In this document: positions 59,703-64,000 of the stretch, piece after piece
How the letters are laid out: each line of letters opens with the position of its first letter
Position numbering within the stretch: the stretch's first letter is position 1
Assembly: GCF_001429295.1 (NCBI RefSeq)
Contig: NZ_LMJL01000008.1
Coordinates: forward strand, 314,318-378,317
Origin: Flavobacterium sp. Root935
GTDB taxonomy: Bacteria; Bacteroidota; Bacteroidia; Flavobacteriales; Flavobacteriaceae
Direction of reading: 5' to 3'
Length of the DNA: 64,000 nucleotides
Position numbers and translations under genes: made by a program
The notes under the pieces: generated by a model
What the model saw: the letters and a program-made list of their open reading frames with translations, nothing else
Told to the model about the DNA's origin: nothing
Databases searched by the model: none

Positions 59703-59730
59703 AAAAAGACGCACAACTGTGCGTCTTTTT
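59703..59730 (-). terminator. Terminator AAAAAGACGCACA / TGTGCGTCTTTTT
   Basis: A perfect 13-bp stem with a 2-base nominal loop, followed by T on either strand. It lies 42 bases after the MATE stop and ends that transcript before the unknown membrane-protein gene. Copies of the CTAAGATTCTGAG repeat flank it on both sides (59633-59670, 59736-59766). Confidence 0.9.
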
Positions 59731-59771
59731 ATTAATCTCAGAACCTTAGTATCTCAGAATCTTAGACCCTT

Positions 59772-61193
59772 TTATTTCGAAATATCAAACCCCTCTTTCA
59801 CAATTTCGCTTTCTACTTTACCGATTAATTTATTGGTTTTACCAGTTAATCTTTCTTTTTTCCAGTCACCTTTTATGTAGAGAACTAAGGTAATTAATGC
59901 TGTCACTACCGAAGAAATCGGGAAAGCCCACCAAATTCCGATTTTTCCTAGTGGTGTATTATGAGATAAAATAAAAGCCAGCGGAAATTGAATTACCCAT
60001 TGCGAAACCAAAGTTAAAATCATTGGCAATTTTGTATTTCCAACGGCACGGAACACGCCCGTTAAGCAAAGTTGTAAACCTAAAAATCCCCAGGAAAGGC
60101 AGGTAATTCTAAGAAATTCTGTTCCACCTTCTATAACCGCTTGATCTTTTGGAACAAAAAACGCAATTAAATATGGCGCAAGAATAAACGCTATTATTCC
60201 CAATCCTGTTAACAATCCGAAACCGAGATAAGCACCTAGTTTTGAAATTTGAGCAGCACGGTCAATATTTCCTGCACCAATATTTTGCCCAACAAGAGTA
60301 GCAATCGCCATCGATAAACCTAAAGCTGGAATTAAAATCAGCTGAATTAAATTGGAACCTGCTCCATAAGAAGCAACCGTTGTTGTACCAAAACGTACAA
60401 TTAAAAACGTAATCGCCATCATACCCAGAGCACGCATAGATTGCTCTATAGAAGATGGAAATCCGATTTCAAAAGCTCTTTTAATGTGATTATAGTCAGG
60501 TTTAAAATCTTGAATGCGAAGATGAATTCCGTGTTTTCCTCTAAATAAAATCACAAATCCAATGATAATAGCCAAAAGCTGTGTAGACAAAGTTGCCAAT
60601 GCAGCACCTTTTACGCCCATTGCTGGAATAAAATTCCACCCGAAAATAAACAAAGGATCCAGCGCAAAGTTCAAAATTACTGTTCCTAAAACAATATAAA
60701 CAGGAAGCGTTACACGACCAACCCCGCGCATAATAGATTGGAAAATCATAAATCCGAAACTAAAAACCAAACCTACAAAGGCGACTCTCATAAATCCTAA
60801 AGCATCTGCATAAACCTCAGACGTTACTTTTAAAAGATATAAAAAATATGGACTCAAAATATATCCAATAATAGATAAAACTATAGAAACTATAATTACC
60901 ATTGACAATGTCTGCGCCGCCACATGATTGACCATTGTTTGATTTCCCGCACCAAAATATTGCGCAATTAAAATAGATCCTGCAATCGCCAGTCCAGTTC
61001 CTAAAGCAATGGTTAAGAATATTACTGGCGTACTTATTGAAACTGCGGCAACAGCATCTCCGCCGAGGCGACCTACCCAAAAAGCATCAACCAATTGGTA
61101 AGCAGCTTGTAAGAGATTGGCAATCATGATTGGAACTGCCAGCTTTAATAATGAAGAAAGAATTGGTCCTTCTAATAATTCGTTTTTTTTCAT
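59772..61193 (-). CDS. MATE-family efflux transporter
   Basis: 473 residues with twelve predicted helices. Family signatures: LLKLAVPIMIANLLQAAYQL, VDAFWVGRLGGDAVAAVSIS, ATLVGQNIGAGNIDRAAQIS. The protein exports cationic drugs or toxins in exchange for H+ or Na+. It lies 64 bases after a MarR gene with a palindromic box in between, so its expression is likely controlled by that regulator. A terminator follows. Confidence 0.92.
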   Translation of the reverse strand: MKKNELLEGPILSSLLKLAVPIMIANLLQAAYQLVDAFWVGRLGGDAVAAVSISTPVIFLTIALGTGLAIAGSILIAQYFGAGNQTMVNHVAAQTLSMVIIVSIVLSIIGYILSPYFLYLLKVTSEVYADALGFMRVAFVGLVFSFGFMIFQSIMRGVGRVTLPVYIVLGTVILNFALDPLFIFGWNFIPAMGVKGAALATLSTQLLAIIIGFVILFRGKHGIHLRIQDFKPDYNHIKRAFEIGFPSSIEQSMRALGMMAITFLIVRFGTTTVASYGAGSNLIQLILIPALGLSMAIATLVGQNIGAGNIDRAAQISKLGAYLGFGLLTGLGIIAFILAPYLIAFFVPKDQAVIEGGTEFLRITCLSWGFLGLQLCLTGVFRAVGNTKLPMILTLVSQWVIQFPLAFILSHNTPLGKIGIWWAFPISSVVTALITLVLYIKGDWKKERLTGKTNKLIGKVESEIVKEGFDISK

Positions 61194-61222
61194 TTTTTAT
61201 TTCAAATAATTATTTAAAAAAT

Positions 61223-61240
61223 AAGTTGACATATCAACTT
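61223..61240. promoter_or_regulatory. MarR operator-like box AAGTTGACATATCAACTT
   Basis: An 18-base near-palindrome (AAGTTGA / TCAACTT around CATA) in the gap between the MarR and MATE genes. It is the same motif as the box upstream of marR at 61754 and is a likely MarR-binding site. Confidence 0.6.
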
Positions 61241-61257
61241 TTAAAGTTTAAAAAAAA

Positions 61258-61734
61258 TTAAAGTATTTCTAATTTATCTGCATAAGATTTTACCGCATTT
61301 AAAGCTTCTATTCTTTCCTTTGGAGAAAATACAGACATTACTTCTTCTTCTGCCCTTTTCATTAGCGATCGAATATTTTTTGCCATAGCAACTCCATCAG
61401 AGGTAAGACTTACAATATTCTTTCTTTTATCTGTTTTATCTTTTACAACCTCAACTAAATTCTTCTTTTCAAGCGCTGTAATACTTCTTAAAATCGAAGA
61501 TTTATCGCGCATTGTTTTGTCTGATAATTCTCTTTGCGAAAGGCTTTTATAATTCAAAATCATCAGCAATGGCAATTGTTCTAACTGCAATGTAATTCCT
61601 GCTTCTGTCATTAACGCATTGGTGCGTCTAAAAATTGCACGTTTAATACGGTGAATCTGAAAGAAGAAACTATCGGATATTTCCTCTTTCCAAAAATTTG
61701 AAAAACTTTCTTTATCTGTATTTGCTTTTTCCAT
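61258..61734 (-). CDS. MarR-family regulator of the MATE gene
   Basis: 158 residues. The winged helix is QLPLLMILNYKSLSQRELSD, KTMRDKSSILRSITALEKKN and the wing VKDKTDKRKNIVSLTSDG. The protein lacks extra domains. Matching palindromes lie upstream of its own start (61754) and before the MATE gene (61223), as expected for a self-regulating repressor of an efflux gene. Confidence 0.9.
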   Translation of the reverse strand: MEKANTDKESFSNFWKEEISDSFFFQIHRIKRAIFRRTNALMTEAGITLQLEQLPLLMILNYKSLSQRELSDKTMRDKSSILRSITALEKKNLVEVVKDKTDKRKNIVSLTSDGVAMAKNIRSLMKRAEEEVMSVFSPKERIEALNAVKSYADKLEIL

Positions 61735-61753
61735 GAGGCAAAGTTATAAAAAA

Positions 61754-61769
61754 AGATGACATGTCAACT
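61754..61769. promoter_or_regulatory. MarR operator-like box AGATGACATGTCAACT
   Basis: TGACATGTCA (61757-61766) is a perfect 10-base palindrome within AGATGACATGTCAACT, matching the box at 61223 in its GACATRTCAACT core. It is 20 bases before the MarR start codon, a position suited to autorepression. Confidence 0.6.
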
Positions 61770-61908
61770 AATTTTAAATAAGACCCATATTTTACTGATA
61801 ACCAAATACTTCAATTTAACAATTCAATATAAAAAATAAAAATGAACGATAATTTTTACTAACTTTAATGTTAAATATTACCTAATCAAAATCTAAAAAC
61901 TAAATCTG

Positions 61909-62823
61909 ATGAAAAAAATATTTGTTTTTTTGGTAATGACGCTCTTATGGATTCCGCTAAAAGCTCAAACTATCGCAGAAAATAATTCTAGTGAAAGTTT
62001 AACAACTTTTAAAACTGAAACTGAAGATTTTCAGGACAGTTATTCAGATGATCTTCCGTGGCATGCGAGAAGATTCAAGGTAACGGCGGGTGCTTTTTTT
62101 CCTGTAAATAATACCGAAGTTGAAGTAGGAAGTAATAATGGAAGTTTTGGCAATTTAATTGATTTTGAAAAAGATCTCGGCTTTAATAAAAGCTCTGTTT
62201 CATTTATGGGAACTTTTGAATGGAGAATCTCAAGAAGATCAAGACTTGGAGCCGAATATTACTATTTGAGCAGAAGTGCCACTAAAACACTTCAGAAGGA
62301 AATTGAATTTGGTGATCACGTTTATCCGGTAGATGCTACTGTTTCTGCCTTTATGGACAATCATATTGCAAGAATTACATACAGTTATGCTTTCATATCA
62401 AAACCAAAATACGAAATTGGAGCGCTTATTGGTGCACACGTTCTATTTGGAGATGTAGGTATGAGATTAGAAGGAGCAACAATCGAGGCAGAATATAAAG
62501 ATAATTTTGACTTTACTGCCCCTCTGCCAGATATTGGTCTCTTTGGAGAATTTGTATTAGGTAGAAAAGTTGGTCTTTATGCTAATATCAATTATTTTGC
62601 TATTAAAATTAATGATTTTGACGGACGCTTGTTAAGTTACAATTTATCGGTGTTGTACAATGTTTATCAAAATTTTAGTTTAACAGCTGGATATACTGGT
62701 CTTAATATCAGAGTAGATGTTGAAAAAGAAAGATTAAATGGATTTTTTAAATGGGGATATAACGGTCCGACTATAACAGCTACTTATAGCTTTGGAAATC
62801 ATGTTAAGCTTTATAAACATTGA
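61909..62823 (+). CDS. Outer-membrane beta-barrel protein
   Basis: 304 residues. The signal peptide ends near LWIPLKAQT. After an acidic N-terminal stretch (TETEDFQDSYSDDLPWHARR) the sequence is a series of alternating beta-strands: FKVTAGAFFPVNNTEVEVGS, RRSRLGAEYYYLSRSA, ARITYSYAFISKPKYEIGAL, FGEFVLGRKVGLYANINYF and ATYSFGNHVKLYKH. The pattern fits an 8- to 12-strand outer-membrane barrel. No transport partner was seen. Function unknown. Confidence 0.78.
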   Translation: MKKIFVFLVMTLLWIPLKAQTIAENNSSESLTTFKTETEDFQDSYSDDLPWHARRFKVTAGAFFPVNNTEVEVGSNNGSFGNLIDFEKDLGFNKSSVSFMGTFEWRISRRSRLGAEYYYLSRSATKTLQKEIEFGDHVYPVDATVSAFMDNHIARITYSYAFISKPKYEIGALIGAHVLFGDVGMRLEGATIEAEYKDNFDFTAPLPDIGLFGEFVLGRKVGLYANINYFAIKINDFDGRLLSYNLSVLYNVYQNFSLTAGYTGLNIRVDVEKERLNGFFKWGYNGPTITATYSFGNHVKLYKH

Positions 62824-62830
62824 TTTTTTT

Positions 62831-63005
62831 TAAGGGGCTAAGGTTCTGAGGTGCTAAGGTGCTAAGGTGCTAAGGTGCTAAGTTTTTTTAACGCAAAGAC
62901 GCTAAGATTTACGCAAAGTTCGCAAAGTTTTTTTCTCAAAGCTTTGCGAACTTTTGAGTTTTTGCAAAACCTGGCTTGTTAAAAAACTTAGCGTGCTTTG
63001 CGGTA
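62831..63005. repeat. Mixed intergenic repeat: CTAAGGTGCTAAG tandem and GCAAAGTTCGCAAAG dyad
   Basis: The left part repeats GGTGCTAA four times (about 62850-62882). The right part is a dyad: ACGCAAAGTTCGCAAAG with CTTTGCGAACTTTTGAG, plus CTTAGCGTGCTTTGCGGTAA. These join two of the window's repeat families in one block. The rest of the 335-base gap is accounted for by the heptamer array and terminator listed separately. Confidence 0.75.
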
Positions 63006-63029
63006 AAATTATACTCAAAGCAAAGAAAA

Positions 63030-63072
63030 CCTGAAACTTGAAACTTGAAACCTGAAACTTGAAACTTGAAAC
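63030..63072. repeat. Tandem heptamer CYTGAAA, six copies
   Basis: CCTGAAA CTTGAAA CTTGAAA CCTGAAA CTTGAAA CTTGAAA, six uninterrupted units in the order C, T, T, C, T, T at the second base, so the array is really two copies of a 21-base unit. It precedes the GH97 terminator. Confidence 0.85.
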
Positions 63073-63081
63073 AAAAAAAAA

Positions 63082-63112
63082 CAAACCCGATAACTCTCCA
63101 GTATCGGGTTTG
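63082..63112 (-). terminator. Terminator of the GH97 gene
   Basis: CAAACCCGATA (63082-63092) pairs with TATCGGGTTTG (63102-63112) around a 9-base loop. On the minus strand T-rich DNA follows. Its stem is almost the same as that of the terminator at 15409. Confidence 0.88.
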
Positions 63113-63158
63113 CATTACTAAACTTAACTTAATTAACTCAAAATAAAACTCAACTAAT

Positions 63159-64000
63159 TTATTTCTCTAGTGGAGTGAATTTTACTGCTGTTCCTCCTCC
63201 AGCGCCCAACTTAATATTTAATACAGTTTTATTATTTACTTTTTGTTTAGAGATTGTAACAGGATACGGATTGGTTTTATAATTTGCTCCAGGTCCGTCT
63301 GCATAGATTTCTGCTTCGTATTCTTTGTCTTTATCTAAAAATGAAAGTGCTACTTTTAAATCTCTTGCATTTCTATTGGTGATTGAACCTAAATACCAGT
63401 TTTTCTCTTCCCAATCTTTACGAGCGATTGTAGTGTATTCACCAATTTTAGAATCTAAAACTTTAGTGTCAGACCAAGTACAAGGAACGTCTTTTACGAA
63501 TTGAAATTCTGGTTTTCCCTCATAATTCTCAGGTAAATCTGAAGCCATTTGCAGCGGACTAAAAATAATAACATATAATGCCAATTGATTGGCTAAAGTA
63601 GTCTGTACTTTTGCCCCAGAAGGCGTTTTGTAATCAAAATTGAAATTCCCCGGCGTGTAATCAAAAGGTCCAGAAAGCATTCTGGTAAAAGGAAGCGTAG
63701 TTAAATGCTCTGGCGTATTTCCTCCATCTACAGACCACGCATTGTATTCCTGCCCTCTTCCGCCTTCCTGCGACATAAAGTTGGGATAAGTACGCTGTAA
63801 GCCCGTTCCTTTCATTGGTTCGTGGTTATCGATCATGATATGATATTTGGCAGCAGTCTCAATTACTTTTCTGTAATGACGTGCTCCGTACTGGCTGTCA
63901 TGCCATTCTTTTTTATCCAGGAATTTGTTTACATAACCCGTTTTAACCGAATTCACACCCATTTTTTGATACAATTTGAATGCATCTTCCAGCTGGCTTT
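63159..64000 (-). CDS. Glycoside hydrolase family 97 (C-terminal part; 5' end outside window)
   Basis: The frame stays open to the window edge, so only the last ~280 residues are seen; an internal TTG at 63974 is not a start. GH97 signatures: QKMGVNSVKTGYVNKF, YHIMIDNHEPMKGTGLQRTY and NFMSQEGGRGQEYNAW, then the C-terminal beta domain ending TAVKFTPLEK. The Gly in KTGY occupies a position that is Asp in some retaining members, so an inverting (SusB-like alpha-glucosidase) type is suggested, with low certainty. It cleaves alpha-glycosides, probably in the periplasm. Confidence 0.88.
   Translation of the reverse strand, partial: SQLEDAFKLYQKMGVNSVKTGYVNKFLDKKEWHDSQYGARHYRKVIETAAKYHIMIDNHEPMKGTGLQRTYPNFMSQEGGRGQEYNAWSVDGGNTPEHLTTLPFTRMLSGPFDYTPGNFNFDYKTPSGAKVQTTLANQLALYVIIFSPLQMASDLPENYEGKPEFQFVKDVPCTWSDTKVLDSKIGEYTTIARKDWEEKNWYLGSITNRNARDLKVALSFLDKDKEYEAEIYADGPGANYKTNPYPVTISKQKVNNKTVLNIKLGAGGGTAVKFTPLEK

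Noticed and set aside
59625-59714. N-terminal extension of the membrane protein at 58461
   Set aside because: It is encoded by the CTAAGATNCTGAG repeat and part of a terminator stem; the ATG at 59624 gives a normal start.

Overview
The window is chromosomal DNA from a member of the Bacteroidota, most likely Flavobacteriaceae and close to Flavobacterium. It is AT-rich. Promoters follow the phylum's TTTG-N19-TAnnTTTG pattern, and the product families are typical of the group: a SusC/TonB-type receptor with a carboxypeptidase-like N-terminal domain, a DUF4374 lipoprotein, GH97, GH130, LytTR two-component genes and RND pumps in OMF-RND-MFP order. Intergenic spaces carry several families of short palindromic or tandem repeats. 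No rRNA, tRNA, CRISPR array, integrase or complete insertion sequence was recognised.

Layout. (1) 1-6.3 kb: an iron or siderophore uptake locus resembling Bacteroides XusABC (TonB receptor, DUF4374 surface lipoprotein, PepSY membrane protein), with a divergent AraC regulator and a two-copy direct repeat placed like an activator site. (2) 6.3-7.4 kb: three tandem ~118-bp repeats, each with a promoter-like box, before a receiver-like 104-residue protein. (3) 7.6-11.6 kb: exported YcaC-like hydrolase, exported amidohydrolase and alginate-export-type porin. (4) 11.6-16.5 kb: 2H phosphoesterase, AraC regulator, two short-chain dehydrogenases and two secreted PepSY-like proteins. (5) 16.6-24.3 kb: LytS/LytTR two-component pair divergent from an OMF-RND-MFP pump; this RND carries a canonical EF-hand loop in a cytoplasmic segment. 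(6) 24.6-27.1 kb: a putative zinc-metalloprotease effector whose gene overlaps a lipoprotein gene (candidate immunity), followed by an orphan effector 3' end overlapping a second, homologous lipoprotein gene.

(7) 27.1-30.4 kb: small hypothetical genes, a DJ-1/PfpI protein, a secreted cupin, repeat elements and two candidate structured RNAs. (8) 30.5-37.3 kb: a TetR-controlled MFP-RND-OMF pump with five copies of a palindromic box and an unlisted 37-residue membrane protein between RND and OMF. (9) 37.5-41.8 kb: a Crp-family gene broken by one in-frame TGA, then small metabolic or stress genes and a DUF1328 protein. (10) 42.0-45.3 kb: overlapping GH130 and glycosyltransferase-plus-toroid genes. 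(11) 45.5-54.7 kb: TetR-FabF pair, an MlaEFD-type lipid transport operon, an AsmA-like protein, an iron-permease-family protein and an FAD oxidoreductase. (12) 54.7-64 kb: MarR-GNAT fusion, AraC regulator, family-6-type DNA glycosylase, DUF6526 protein, a MarR-MATE pair with matching operators, an outer-membrane barrel protein and the 3' part of a GH97 gene.

The two most unusual items are the effector/lipoprotein locus with its displaced second cassette (24.6-27.0 kb) and the EF-hand inside the RND pump. The multi-copy promoter and operator arrays at 5.2, 6.7-7.0 and 30.4-31.3 kb also deserve attention. All functional assignments come from reading the sequence; no database search was run.
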